From an uncultured Eubacteriales bacterium (lineage in GTDB: Bacteria > Bacillota > Clostridia > Oscillospirales > Oscillospiraceae): 64,000 nucleotides of DNA. The stretch spans positions 62,001 to 126,000 of the forward strand of contig ONIN01000008.1 in the NCBI GenBank assembly GCA_900317905.1, written 5' to 3'. Of this stretch, positions 47,361 through 56,544 are shown in pieces. Position 1 is the first letter of the stretch. Each line of letters opens with the position of its first letter. The position numbers and the translations under genes are program-made. The notes under the pieces were generated by a model, which was not told where the DNA came from, searched no databases, and saw only the letters and a program-made list of their open reading frames with translations.

Positions 47361-49064
47361 ATGGAATCCACCGCAACGCTGTTGGGCACCCTGGCCATGG
47401 TGGCACGGTTTGTGCTGCCGGTTTTCGCGCTGGTGGTGCTCTATCGCTGTGTGCGCTCCATGCTCTCCGGCCGTGCGGATCCGGAGATCTGGGGCTATCT
47501 GGTCACGCCCAAGGGTGAGGTATCGCAGCTGCGCCACTGGGAGTGCATCATCGGCCGCGCCCGCTCCTCGGACGTGCGATTGAATTATGAAGATGTGGCC
47601 AGCGTCCACGCGGTCTTGATGCGCAACGACAAAGGGGAGTGGCACATCCACGACCTCAGCCGCGGCGGCGGGGTCCACCTCAACGGCAAGCAGCTGGAGG
47701 GGCCCGAGCAGCTGGTGGACGGCGACATCATCCGCTGCGGCAAGCATATGCTGAAATTCGCCACCAACACCGAGCAGCACCGGGCGCTCCAGGAGCGCAA
47801 GCGCGAGGTGGCCGGCTGGAAGATCAACGCCGGTACCACCCTGTTTTTCCTGACCCTCTGCCAGCTGCTGCTGATGCTGGAGTTTTACGTCTCGCTGGAC
47901 GATGAATACCGGATCACGGCGCTGCTGGCCTTCTTCGCGCTGATCCTGGTGCAGTGGCTGTGCTATCTGGTCATGCGCACCCTGGACCGCTCCGGTTATG
48001 AGCCGGAGACCCTGGCGTTTTTCCTGTGTACGCTGGGCTTAAGCGTCTGCGCCACCGCCACCCCGGACGAGCTGGTGCGGCAGACCATCCTGCTGATCGC
48101 AGGCGTGGCGCTGTTCTTCGTATTCGGCTGGTGGCTTCGGGACTTAAACCACGTGAAAGCCATGCGCTGGCCGCTGGCGTTTTTGTCGCTGGCGCTGCTG
48201 GTTTTGAACCTTGCGGCGGCTCAGGAGATGTTCGGCGCGAAAAACTGGATCACGGTGGCGGGCTTCAGCCTGCAGCCGTCGGAGCTCATCAAGGTGGCCT
48301 ATATCTATGTTGGCGCCACCACGCTGGATCAGATGTTCCGCAGCAAGAGCATTTTGTATTTCATCGGCTTTTCCGCCATCTGCGTCGGCGGCCTCGCCCT
48401 CATGGGCGACATGGGCGCGGCGCTGGTGTTCTTCGCCACCTTCCTGGTGATCGCGTTCCTGCGCTCCGGCAGCATCGCAACGGTGCTTCTGGCGGTGGGC
48501 GGCGCCGCCATGGCGGGCATGCTGGTTCTGAGCATCAAGCCCTATGTGGCCAGGCGCTTTGCCACCTGGGGCCACGTCTGGGAGGACGTGAACGGCGCCG
48601 GCTACCAGCAGACCCGTGCGCTGAGCGCGGCGGCCTCCGGCGGTCTCTTCGGACAGGGGGCCGGCAACGGCTGGCTGAAGCACATCGTCGCCGCCAACAC
48701 GGACATGGTCTTCGCCATGGTCTGTGAGGAACTGGGACTTATCATCGCAGTGTTCGCCATGCTCAGCATCATTGCCCTTGCGATCTTCACGGTGAAAAAC
48801 GCGGCACGAAACCGCTCTTCCTATTACGTCATCGCCGGCTGCGCCGCCGTCACTATGATGATGGTGCAGATGGCGCTGAACGTCTTCGGCTCTCTGGACA
48901 TCCTGCCCTTCACCGGCGTCACCTTTCCCTTCGTCAGCCGCGGCGGCTCCAGTATGCTCAGCTGTTGGATGCTGCTGGCCTTCATCAAGTCGGCGGACAC
49001 GAGACGGGGCGGCAGCTTCGTGGTGAAAGCCGGCGCCAAGCAGAAGGAGGCGGATGCGGCATGA
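47361..49064 (+). CDS. FHA domain fused to FtsW/RodA/SpoVE-type glycosyltransferase
   Basis: A 567-residue SEDS protein with an N-terminal FHA domain. One TM segment (~8-30) is followed by the cytoplasmic FHA domain (~60-135): Gly65-Arg66 in IIGRARSSDVRL, the Ser-x-x-His core SVHAVLM, and HLNGK. Then come ~10 TM segments of the FTSW_RODA family, including the QPSELIKVAY motif (near residue 310) and SRGGSSMLSCWMLLA. SEDS proteins polymerise lipid II glycan strands with a class B PBP, which is encoded next with a 4-bp overlap. The FHA domain suggests control by Ser/Thr phosphorylation. Start at 47361 follows AAGGAGGG; an earlier in-frame ATG at 47331 is less likely. Confidence 0.92.
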   Translation: MESTATLLGTLAMVARFVLPVFALVVLYRCVRSMLSGRADPEIWGYLVTPKGEVSQLRHWECIIGRARSSDVRLNYEDVASVHAVLMRNDKGEWHIHDLSRGGGVHLNGKQLEGPEQLVDGDIIRCGKHMLKFATNTEQHRALQERKREVAGWKINAGTTLFFLTLCQLLLMLEFYVSLDDEYRITALLAFFALILVQWLCYLVMRTLDRSGYEPETLAFFLCTLGLSVCATATPDELVRQTILLIAGVALFFVFGWWLRDLNHVKAMRWPLAFLSLALLVLNLAAAQEMFGAKNWITVAGFSLQPSELIKVAYIYVGATTLDQMFRSKSILYFIGFSAICVGGLALMGDMGAALVFFATFLVIAFLRSGSIATVLLAVGGAAMAGMLVLSIKPYVARRFATWGHVWEDVNGAGYQQTRALSAAASGGLFGQGAGNGWLKHIVAANTDMVFAMVCEELGLIIAVFAMLSIIALAIFTVKNAARNRSSYYVIAGCAAVTMMMVQMALNVFGSLDILPFTGVTFPFVSRGGSSMLSCWMLLAFIKSADTRRGGSFVVKAGAKQKEADAA

Positions 49065-50368
49065 CCAAGGTACAGCACAGAGCCATGGCGGCACTTCTGG
49101 TGGCAGCCCTGATCCTGGTGGGCCTCGGCGTGTATATCTACCGCTTCATCGTCCACGGGGGCGAGTGGGCCACCTTCGCCGTTGGGGGCAATTACACCAG
49201 CGGCATCATGAGCACCGGCACCATCACCGACCGAAGCGGCGTCGTTCTGGCTCAAGCCGACGGCAGCAGCCGCTATTATGCCGATGACTGGTCGGTGCGC
49301 CGCGCCTGCTACCACGCCGTTGGTGACTATGCCGGCAATGTGGGCACCGGCGCCCTGCGCTCTTTTGCGGCGCAGCTGGCGGGCTACAATCCCATCACCG
49401 GCACCTATGCCTCCGGCGGCAATGAGGTGGCGCTGAGTCTGGACAGCCAGCTCTGCGTCACGGCGCAAAACGCTCTCAACGGACGCAGCGGTGCGGTGTT
49501 GGTATCGAATTATAAGACTGGCGAGATCCTCTGCATGACCTCGAATCCCACCACGGACCCGGCGGACAGCACCCTGGAGATCGCCGACGGCACCTATCTG
49601 AACCGCTGCATCAGCGCGGTCTATACCCCCGGCTCGGTGTTCAAGCTGATCACCACCGCGGCGGCGCTGGAAACCATCCCGGATCTGGCCTCCAGAACCT
49701 ACACCTGCACCGGCAGCATCCAGGTGGGCGGCAGCATCGTCACCTGCTCCGGCACCCACGGGGCCCAGAGCTTCGAGGACGCCCTGGCCAACTCCTGCAA
49801 CGTGGCCTTCGCCCAGATCGCCCTGGAGCTGGGCGGCGATACGCTGGAGAAGTACGCCAACGACCTGGGCTTCACCTCTACCCACAAGCTGGACAGCGTC
49901 ACCACTGCGGCCGGCAGTTTCTTCAAAGACTCCGACGGCTCCCCGGGCCTCGCCTGGTCGGGCATCGGACAGGCGGCGGATCTGATCTGCCCCTATTCCA
50001 TGCTGCGGCTGGTCTCGGCGGTTGCCACCTCCGGCATCCTGCAGGAGCCGACGCTGATCCTCGGCGAGCGGAACAACCAGACCAATCTGCTCCAGAGCAC
50101 CACCGCCAACCGGATGAAGGAGCTCATGAGCTATAACGTCCATGCCCATTACGGCACCTGGAACTTCCCGGGGCTGAACATCTGCGCCAAGACCGGCACC
50201 GCCGAGGTGGGCGACGGCACCAGCCACGCCTGGTTCACCGGCTTCCTGGACGACGAGGCCCACCCCTACGCCTTCGTGGTCATCGTGGAAAATGGCGGAG
50301 GCGGCCTGGAGACAGCCGGCACCCTGGCAAACACCGTGCTGCAGACGGCTGTGGCAAAAGGAATCTGA
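49061..50368 (+). CDS. Class B penicillin-binding protein (transpeptidase, PbpA-like)
   Basis: A 435-residue membrane-anchored D,D-transpeptidase. TM segment ~9-30; a short N-terminal pedestal (~35-150) with ITDRSGVVLAQ; transpeptidase domain with Ser192-x-x-Lys195 (PGSVFKLIT), Ser245-Cys-Asn247 (ANSCNVAFAQ) and Lys377-Thr-Gly (CAKTGTAE). It cross-links the strands made by the FHA-FtsW protein. The start overlaps that gene (ATGA), and GGAGG is 11 bp upstream. Size and motif resemble mycobacterial PbpA, which is likewise encoded beside rodA and FHA genes. Confidence 0.93.
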   Translation: MTKVQHRAMAALLVAALILVGLGVYIYRFIVHGGEWATFAVGGNYTSGIMSTGTITDRSGVVLAQADGSSRYYADDWSVRRACYHAVGDYAGNVGTGALRSFAAQLAGYNPITGTYASGGNEVALSLDSQLCVTAQNALNGRSGAVLVSNYKTGEILCMTSNPTTDPADSTLEIADGTYLNRCISAVYTPGSVFKLITTAAALETIPDLASRTYTCTGSIQVGGSIVTCSGTHGAQSFEDALANSCNVAFAQIALELGGDTLEKYANDLGFTSTHKLDSVTTAAGSFFKDSDGSPGLAWSGIGQAADLICPYSMLRLVSAVATSGILQEPTLILGERNNQTNLLQSTTANRMKELMSYNVHAHYGTWNFPGLNICAKTGTAEVGDGTSHAWFTGFLDDEAHPYAFVVIVENGGGGLETAGTLANTVLQTAVAKGI

Positions 50369-50379
50369 AAGAGAGAACC

Positions 50380-52257
50380 ATGATCGACTTGACCGTAAAA
50401 GACCTCGTCAAGAGCTTTGAGGTGGGAACCAACATCCTTGACGGGGTCAGCTTTGAAGTGAATACCGGCGAGCGCATCGGCATTCTGGGGCGCAACGGCT
50501 GCGGCAAAACCACGCTGTTCCGGCTCCTCTCCGGGGCGCTCTACCCGGACAGCGGGGAGATCTCCATCGCCTCCGGAAGACGTCTTGGGCTGATCTCCCA
50601 GATCCCGGTCTACCCGGAGGGCTACACCACCGAGGACGTGCTCCGGGAGGCCCACCGCCGTCTCTACGATCTGGAGGACCGGATGAACCAGCTGGCGGAG
50701 CGGATGGCCTCGGACGACTCCCCGCAGCTGCTGGCGGAATACGACCGGGTCAGCGAGGATTTTCGCCGACTCGGCGGCTACGACATGGAGCACGAGCGGG
50801 ACCGGGTGGCAAACGGTCTCGACATCAACGCCGCCATGCGCGCCCAGAGCTTTGACTCCCTCTCCGGCGGCGAGAAGACCCGCGTGAACCTTGCCAGACT
50901 CATTCTGGAGGACACGGACATCCTCCTGCTGGACGAGCCCACGAACCATCTGGATCTGCGCAGCACCGAGTGGCTGGAGGACTACCTCCTGCACTTTCGC
51001 GGCAGCGTGCTGGTCATCAGCCATGACCGCTATTTTCTCGACCGGGTGGTGCAGCGAAGCATCGACCTCTCCACCGGAAAGGCGGAGTTTTACAGCGGAA
51101 ACTACAGCTTCTACGTCGTGGAGCGGCAGCGCCGGTTCGACGAGCAGCTCAAGCAATATGAAAAGGATCAGGCCAAGCTCCAGCAGCTCACGGAGGCGGC
51201 GGAGAAGCTCCACCTCTGGGCCTTCATGGGCAACGACAAGCTCCACAAGCGGGCCTTCTCCATGGAAAAGCGCATGGAAAAGCTCCGCCAGACCGAGCGT
51301 CCCACGGAGGATCGGAAGCTGAACGTCCATTTCTCCGAGTCCGTCTTCCGCGCCGACGAGGTTCTGGTGGCGGACAGCGTCACCAAAGGATTCGGTGACC
51401 GGACGCTGTTCCGTGATCTGACCTTGACCGTTACCGGCGGCGAGCGCATCGCCCTGATCGGCGACAACGGCATGGGGAAGACCACCTTCCTGAAGCTTCT
51501 GATGAACGAGGAGACCCCGGACTCCGGCTGGATCCGAAGGGGCCCCACGGTCAGAGTGGCCTATCTGCCGCAGATCGTGACCTTCCAGGATGTGAACCGG
51601 AACATGGTGGACACCATGCTCTACGAGTGCAAGTGTCAGCCTCAGGAGGCGCGAGACCGGCTGGCTGCCTTCGGCTTCCGGGGGGAGGATGTGTTCAAGA
51701 CCGTGGACAGTCTATCCGGCGGCGAGCGGTCACGGCTGAAGCTCTGCATGCTCATGGGCAGCGAGATCAACTTCCTGATCCTCGACGAGCCCACCAACCA
51801 TCTGGACATCGCAAGCCGCGAGTGGATCGAGGACGCCCTCTCGGATTACAGCGAGGCGCTGCTGTTTGTCAGCCACGACCGCTATTTCATCGAGAAATTC
51901 GCCACCCGGATCTGGGCGCTGCGGGACGGCAGCTTCATTGATTTTCGCGGCAGCTTTGAGGAGTACCGCGCCTATATCCAGCGGCAGCAGACCCTGCAGC
52001 AGGTGGTCCGGCAGCAGGAGCGGAAGAAGGACCCGAAGCCGAAAAAACAGCCCAACGCGGCCAAGCAGCTCCAGAAAACCGAGAAGGCCATCGAAAAGGC
52101 CGAGGAGAAAATGGCGGAGCTGGAATCGCAGTGTGAGACCTTCGCCACTGACTATCAGAAGCTCATGGAGCTGGAGACGGAGAAAGCCGCCCTCCAGTCG
52201 GAGCTGGACACGTTGTACGCCGACTGGGAGCGGCTCTCGGAAGAGGCGGAACCATGA
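50380..52257 (+). CDS. ABC-F family ATPase
   Basis: A 625-residue tandem-ABC protein without membrane domain. First cassette: Walker A GRNGCGKTT (~37-45), signature LSGGEKTR, Walker B DILLLDEPTNHLDL. The interdomain linker (~250-310; EKLHLWAFMGNDKLHKRAF) is the P-site tRNA interaction motif region of ABC-F factors. Second cassette: Walker A GDNGMGKTT, LSGGERSR, FLILDEPTNHLD. The C-terminus is a charged coiled coil (~540-625). ABC-F proteins act on the ribosome in translation or antibiotic protection; which applies is unknown. It starts 12 bp after the PBP gene. Confidence 0.92.
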   Translation: MIDLTVKDLVKSFEVGTNILDGVSFEVNTGERIGILGRNGCGKTTLFRLLSGALYPDSGEISIASGRRLGLISQIPVYPEGYTTEDVLREAHRRLYDLEDRMNQLAERMASDDSPQLLAEYDRVSEDFRRLGGYDMEHERDRVANGLDINAAMRAQSFDSLSGGEKTRVNLARLILEDTDILLLDEPTNHLDLRSTEWLEDYLLHFRGSVLVISHDRYFLDRVVQRSIDLSTGKAEFYSGNYSFYVVERQRRFDEQLKQYEKDQAKLQQLTEAAEKLHLWAFMGNDKLHKRAFSMEKRMEKLRQTERPTEDRKLNVHFSESVFRADEVLVADSVTKGFGDRTLFRDLTLTVTGGERIALIGDNGMGKTTFLKLLMNEETPDSGWIRRGPTVRVAYLPQIVTFQDVNRNMVDTMLYECKCQPQEARDRLAAFGFRGEDVFKTVDSLSGGERSRLKLCMLMGSEINFLILDEPTNHLDIASREWIEDALSDYSEALLFVSHDRYFIEKFATRIWALRDGSFIDFRGSFEEYRAYIQRQQTLQQVVRQQERKKDPKPKKQPNAAKQLQKTEKAIEKAEEKMAELESQCETFATDYQKLMELETEKAALQSELDTLYADWERLSEEAEP

Positions 52258-52979
52258 AAAAACGCATGATTTTCATTTTGATCCTGTTCCTGATCGGCGC
52301 GGTACTGCGCTTTGTGTTCCAGGGACATGACTACATTGCCTATGTCCTCTGGGGCGTTGCCCTGCTGATTCTCCTGTTCCCGGTCCTGCCGGGCTGGGGC
52401 CGCTGGGTGCTGGCAGCTTTGCTGGTCATCGGCTGCGCGGTGTTCGTGATCCTGGAGATCCCCATCGTCAAAGAGGCGAAGACCGATGCAACCCCCAAGG
52501 CGGACTATGTGATCGTCCTGGGCGCCGGCATCAACGGCATGAACCCCTCCCGATCCCTGACGGAGCGGCTGGAGGCGGCGCTGGATTATTTGAACGAGTA
52601 TCCCGATTCCGTTGCCATCGTCAGCGGCAGCCAGGGCCCGGATGAGCCGGTGCCGGAGGCGGACGTCATGTACGACTGGCTGATCGGGAAGGGGGTAGAC
52701 CCCGCGCGAGTTATCAAGGAGATCCTTGCCGACAACACCAGACAGAATCTTGAAAACTCTTTCGCCATTATGCGCGATCGCGGCGCCGACCCCAGGGACG
52801 GCGTGGCCATCGTCACCAGTGAGTATCACCTCTACCGGGCGAAGCTGATAGCCGAGGCCCTGGGCGCGAAGCCCTTGGGCGTGGCGGCCAAGACCACCTG
52901 GATCGACCTGCGGGTGAATTACTTTATCCGCGAAGCCTTCGCCGCCGCCTACATGCGCGTGGCGGGCACCCTATATTGA
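52254..52979 (+). CDS. DUF218 (YdcF/ElyC/SanA-type) membrane protein
   Basis: A 241-residue protein. Three hydrophobic segments lie in residues 1-75, then the DUF218 domain: YVIVLGAGINGMNPSRSLTE, VSGSQGPDE, DNTRQNLENSFAIM and VTSEYHLYRAKLIAEALG. Proteins of this family affect envelope integrity and lipid-carrier metabolism in other bacteria. The ATG overlaps the ABC-F stop by 4 bp. Placement in a wall-synthesis operon fits an envelope role. Confidence 0.88.
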   Translation: MKKRMIFILILFLIGAVLRFVFQGHDYIAYVLWGVALLILLFPVLPGWGRWVLAALLVIGCAVFVILEIPIVKEAKTDATPKADYVIVLGAGINGMNPSRSLTERLEAALDYLNEYPDSVAIVSGSQGPDEPVPEADVMYDWLIGKGVDPARVIKEILADNTRQNLENSFAIMRDRGADPRDGVAIVTSEYHLYRAKLIAEALGAKPLGVAAKTTWIDLRVNYFIREAFAAAYMRVAGTLY

Positions 52980-52997
52980 AGAAATGATGTGATCCCC

Positions 52998-53558
52998 ATG
53001 GAAAAAGTGAATGTTTACGACTGGGATAAGACGATTTTCCCCAAGGACAGCACCGTGACCTTCTATTTCTGGTGCATCCTCCGCTATCCGAAGGTCCTGA
53101 AGGCCCTGCCCGCGGCGCTGAAGCTGCTGCCGGCCTATTTCAGAGGGCAGGTCAGCAAAACCCGCATCAAGGAGGCCTTTTACGGTTTTCTGGCGTACGT
53201 GCCGAACATTGACCATGCGGTGAAGCGGTTCTGGAATCAGAAGTTTCCCAAAATCAACCGCTGGTATCTGGAGCATCAGCGCTCGGACGACATCGTGATC
53301 TCTGCCTCTCCGGAGTTTCTGATCTCCGTCCCGGCAGAGCGCCTGGGTGTGCGGCTTTTAGCCTCCAGAGTGGATAAAAAGACCGGCAAAACCGAAGGGG
53401 AGAACTGCTGGGGGCCTGAAAAGGTCCTTCGGCTGCGAGAAGCCTACCCCGAGGTGGAGATCGCTGCCTTCTATTCCGATTCCAGAAGCGACTCGCCTCT
53501 GGCGGAGCTGGCGGATGTGGCCTATCTGGTGAAGGGCGAAAAGCTCTTCCCCTGGTGA
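52998..53558 (+). CDS. HAD-superfamily phosphatase (IB-like)
   Basis: A 186-residue protein with motif I VYDWDKTIFPKDST (Asp nucleophile, D-x-D-x-T), motif II near VISASPEFLIS and motif IV FYSDSRSDSPLAELAD. The order and the helical insert after motif I match HAD-IB enzymes such as phosphoserine or phosphatidylglycerophosphate phosphatases; the substrate is not evident. ATG at 52998 is preferred; an in-frame GTG is at 52989, and no strong Shine-Dalgarno decides. 18 bp after the DUF218 gene. Confidence 0.82.
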   Translation: MEKVNVYDWDKTIFPKDSTVTFYFWCILRYPKVLKALPAALKLLPAYFRGQVSKTRIKEAFYGFLAYVPNIDHAVKRFWNQKFPKINRWYLEHQRSDDIVISASPEFLISVPAERLGVRLLASRVDKKTGKTEGENCWGPEKVLRLREAYPEVEIAAFYSDSRSDSPLAELADVAYLVKGEKLFPW

Positions 53559-53586
53559 TTTTTTTCGTAAGGAGAAAGGAGAACCT

Positions 53587-54342
53587 ATGGACAACTACAA
53601 TTCCTCCGCACCCATGACTTACAGCGAATACCGGGCCGCGGGACGCAGCGCGCTCACCGGCCGCTGGGGCCTCGCCATCGGGGTCATGGTGGTGGCGGCG
53701 CTGCTGGGCGGCATCGGCAGCGGCCTGGGCTTTGACTTCAATCTGGACATCGACGTGAACGACGCGCACTATGTGTTCAACTCGGATCTTCTGGATCGGG
53801 TGCTCCTGTTCCTGCAGCGCTTCAAGCCGCTGTTCGCGTTCCTGGAGCTGCTGGGCCTGGTGCAGTTGATCATCGGCGGTCCTATCATGATCGGCTACGA
53901 CCGCTTCAACCTGCATCTGGTGGATCGGCAGGAGGCCAAATTCGGCGACCTGTTCTCGGCTTTTGACATCTTCGGCCAGGCCTTCTGGCTGCGGCTGAGA
54001 ATGCTGCTGCAGATCATCGGCTGGACGCTGCTGCTGATCGTTCCCGGCATCATCGCCGCCTTGCGATACAGCATGGCCAGCTACATCATGGCGGAGTATC
54101 CCGGCATCTCCGCAGGGGAGGCCATCGAGCGCTCCAAGGCCATGATGGACGGCCACAAGAAGGAGCTGTTCCTGCTGGAGCTGAGCTTCATCGGCTGGAT
54201 TCTGCTCTCGGCGCTGACCCTCGGCATCCTGAGCCTCTGGGTCACCCCCTACCTGCAGGCCACCACTGCGGTGTTTTACCGGAAGCTGGCCGGGAATCAG
54301 GCTGCAGAGCCCCAGCAGGATGACTGGACCTCCAACTACTGA
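53587..54342 (+). CDS. DUF975 family membrane protein
   Basis: A 251-residue protein with about five TM segments. It begins with the DUF975-type R-x-x-GRSALTGRWG motif and carries YDRFNLHLVDRQEAKFGDLF, IPG-like LLLIVPGIIAALRYSMA and EAIERSKAMMDGHKKELF, a layout typical of this uncharacterised Firmicutes family. AAGGAG precedes the ATG. Last gene of the FHA-FtsW operon, closed by two hairpins. Confidence 0.88.
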   Translation: MDNYNSSAPMTYSEYRAAGRSALTGRWGLAIGVMVVAALLGGIGSGLGFDFNLDIDVNDAHYVFNSDLLDRVLLFLQRFKPLFAFLELLGLVQLIIGGPIMIGYDRFNLHLVDRQEAKFGDLFSAFDIFGQAFWLRLRMLLQIIGWTLLLIVPGIIAALRYSMASYIMAEYPGISAGEAIERSKAMMDGHKKELFLLELSFIGWILLSALTLGILSLWVTPYLQATTAVFYRKLAGNQAAEPQQDDWTSNY

Positions 54343-54352
54343 TCATTTTTTC

Positions 54353-54379
54353 TGTGTGTCGGCATTTTGCCGACACACA
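54353..54379 (+). terminator. First hairpin after DUF975
   Basis: TGTGTGTCGGCA / TGCCGACACACA stem with loop TTT; no T run on the plus strand, but the minus strand has one upstream of it. Confidence 0.65.
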
Positions 54380-54385
54380 AAAAAA

Positions 54386-54410
54386 CCTCCCGATTTCGGG
54401 AGGATTTTTT
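54386..54410 (+). terminator. Intrinsic terminator of the FHA-FtsW operon
   Basis: CCTCCCGA / TCGGGAGG followed by ATTTTTT. Convergent with the deacetylase gene. Confidence 0.85.
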
Positions 54411-54418
54411 GTTGGGAT

Positions 54419-56359
54419 TCAAGGCTTTACGATGACGACCCTTCCGGGCTCCTCAGTGGGAGCGGGGGTCTCGGCAGGCTCCTGAGAGGGCGCCGGGGTC
54501 TCACTGGGTTCCGGAGATTCAGCCGGTTCCTCGGTGGGAGCAGGCATTTCCGTGGGGGCCGGGGTCTCGGCAGGTGCCTCGGTGGGAGCGGGCGTCACCT
54601 CTGGGGTAGGCTCCGGCGTCGGTTCCGGTTCCGGAGCGGGCAGAGCCAGCGCACGCATCAGCATGGTCACGGCCTCGGCTCTGCTGGCGCCGCGCATGGG
54701 TCCGAAGGTGCCGTCACTGTAACCGGTCACCACGCCCAGCTCAGCGAGGGCGGCGACATATTCTCTCGCCCAGCCGCCGATGGAGCGGATGTCCTGGAAA
54801 CGGGCAGCGCCAGCCTCACCCTCAGGCAGATCATAGCCCTTCAGATGCAGATAGCGGTAGATCATGGCGCACAGCTCCTGACGGGTGATGTCGGCGTTGG
54901 GCAGGAAGGTGCCGTCCTTATGGCCATTGACGATGCCGTTGGCGGTGGCCCAGCACAGGGCCTGATAGTAGTAGGCGTTGGCACTGACGTCAGAGTAATT
55001 CACCGGTGCAGCGGACTCCTGGTTGCCGCCCATGCGGTAGAGCATGGTCACCAGCATGCCGCGGGTCAGAGACTTGTTGGGGCTCATGATCTCGGGAGAA
55101 GTGCCGTTGATGATGCCCTGATCCACTGCGGCGGAGAAGTTGGCATAATGCCAGTCCTTCACGCTCACATCCCGCATGAGGTTGCCGCCGGCAGTGAGCG
55201 TCAGCAGGCTGACGGCGCTGGGGCCGAAGCCCTTGGCTTCTGCAATGGCGCGGATGGTGGAGCCGGGATTCATGGCAACAGGAGAGGAATAAACAGCACT
55301 GTTCAGCGTGGGCGCGCTGCCGTCGGTGGTGTAGTGTACCACGGCGTTGGGGTTGCTGTCGGTGATGGTGACAACCCCGTTGGCGTACTGAAGCGCCGGC
55401 GCGGGAGCGGGGATGTACTCAATGGTCTCAGAAGCCACCTTGGAGCGGATGCTGTTCCAGTGGATCACGCTGACGGCCTTGATGGTGCAGGAGCCGCTGA
55501 CTGTGAAGGGGCCGGTGTACTTCTGGGCGTTGGCAGGCGTGGGCGTCTCGCCGTTGGTGGTGTAGTAGACGCTGCCGCGGCTGTCACCGCTGATGGTGAT
55601 CTGCAGACCGCCGCTGGGGCTTTCGGTCTTGCTGATGCCGGGGGTCTGGATGCCGCTGGCGGTGCCGGCGGCGCCGGGATAAGCGTCAAAATAGATCTTC
55701 GCGTTCTGCATGGTGATGCCGCGGCGGTAGAACATCTCGTCCACGGTGACGAACTCAAAGCCCCGGCTTTGCAGGGTGTCGATGGCACGCAGGGCGCCGG
55801 TGACCGAGGTGGGGTAGAGGTCATGGAGCAGGATGATGGAGCCGTCTCTGGCGCTTCTGAGAAACTCATTGTAAACGCTGTCGGCGTTGCGGCTCTTCCA
55901 GTCCAGGGTGTCAACAGACCAGTAGAGGCAGGGGACGCCTGCGGTGTTCAGCACGCCCTGGTTATAGCTGCCGTAGGGCGGACGGAGCATGTAGGTCAGA
56001 TCCAGCCCGATGGCGTTGTCCAGGATGCTGTCGGTGCGGGTCAGCTGGCTGCGGACGTTGTCCAGGCTCAGGGTGGTGAGCTGGGGGTGGTTGTAGGTGT
56101 GGCTGCAGATCTGATGGCCCTCCAGCCATGCCCGCTTGACCACAGCGGGGTAGCTGGCGGCGTTGATGCCCTGCATGAAGAACGTGGCCTTGGCGCCGCG
56201 CTGCTTCAAGCCGTCCAGCAGGGTGGAGGTGTACTGGCTGGGGCCGTCGTCAAAGGTGACGGCGATCAGCTTCTCTCCTGCGGCCTGGGAGGTGACCGTC
56301 GGCAGCAGCGCCGCGACCATCACCAGAGCCAGCAGAAGACTCAATAGCTTCTTTCTCAT
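54419..56359 (-). CDS. SLH-anchored polysaccharide deacetylase (CE4)
   Basis: A 646-residue secreted enzyme. Signal peptide ~1-27 (start at 56359 after AGGAGG; the frame is open to 56452 without support). NodB domain ~28-225 with Thr35-Phe-Asp37-Asp38-Gly-Pro, the metal-binding HTYNHPQL and RPPYGSY, and a late HDLYPTS. It removes acetyl groups from peptidoglycan or another N-acetylated glycan. Two chitobiase/FN3-like beta domains follow (~250-410; VYYTTNGETPT, VHYTTDGSAPT). Three SLH units (~415-600) anchor it to wall polymer (WHYANFSAAVDQGIINGTS and similar). A Pro/Thr/Glu tail of ~75 residues closes it. Confidence 0.93.
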   Translation of the reverse strand: MRKKLLSLLLALVMVAALLPTVTSQAAGEKLIAVTFDDGPSQYTSTLLDGLKQRGAKATFFMQGINAASYPAVVKRAWLEGHQICSHTYNHPQLTTLSLDNVRSQLTRTDSILDNAIGLDLTYMLRPPYGSYNQGVLNTAGVPCLYWSVDTLDWKSRNADSVYNEFLRSARDGSIILLHDLYPTSVTGALRAIDTLQSRGFEFVTVDEMFYRRGITMQNAKIYFDAYPGAAGTASGIQTPGISKTESPSGGLQITISGDSRGSVYYTTNGETPTPANAQKYTGPFTVSGSCTIKAVSVIHWNSIRSKVASETIEYIPAPAPALQYANGVVTITDSNPNAVVHYTTDGSAPTLNSAVYSSPVAMNPGSTIRAIAEAKGFGPSAVSLLTLTAGGNLMRDVSVKDWHYANFSAAVDQGIINGTSPEIMSPNKSLTRGMLVTMLYRMGGNQESAAPVNYSDVSANAYYYQALCWATANGIVNGHKDGTFLPNADITRQELCAMIYRYLHLKGYDLPEGEAGAARFQDIRSIGGWAREYVAALAELGVVTGYSDGTFGPMRGASRAEAVTMLMRALALPAPEPEPTPEPTPEVTPAPTEAPAETPAPTEMPAPTEEPAESPEPSETPAPSQEPAETPAPTEEPGRVVIVKP

Positions 56360-56410
56360 TCGGGATATTCCTCCTTCTCTGTCTCGCGTAACGCGGTTAT
56401 TTACGATCCC

Positions 56411-56440
56411 ATTATAAGGTCGAATTGTGTCGTATTGCAA
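56411..56440 (-). promoter_or_regulatory. Promoter of the deacetylase gene
   Basis: Minus strand TTGCAA (56435-56440), 18-bp spacer, TATAAT (56411-56416). Confidence 0.6.
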
Positions 56441-56488
56441 TCCTTTTTTCATCCCAAATCAGAAACTTTTTTTCGAAGGCACCGGGCA

Positions 56489-56517
56489 TTGACGAACTGT
56501 ATAAAATATGGTATATT
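56489..56517 (+). promoter_or_regulatory. Promoter of the CNNM pair
   Basis: TTGACG (56489-56494), 17-bp spacer, TATATT (56512-56517), 27 bp before the first gene. Confidence 0.75.
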
Positions 56518-56544
56518 TATTTCTATCTATGTCACAGGAGTGTG

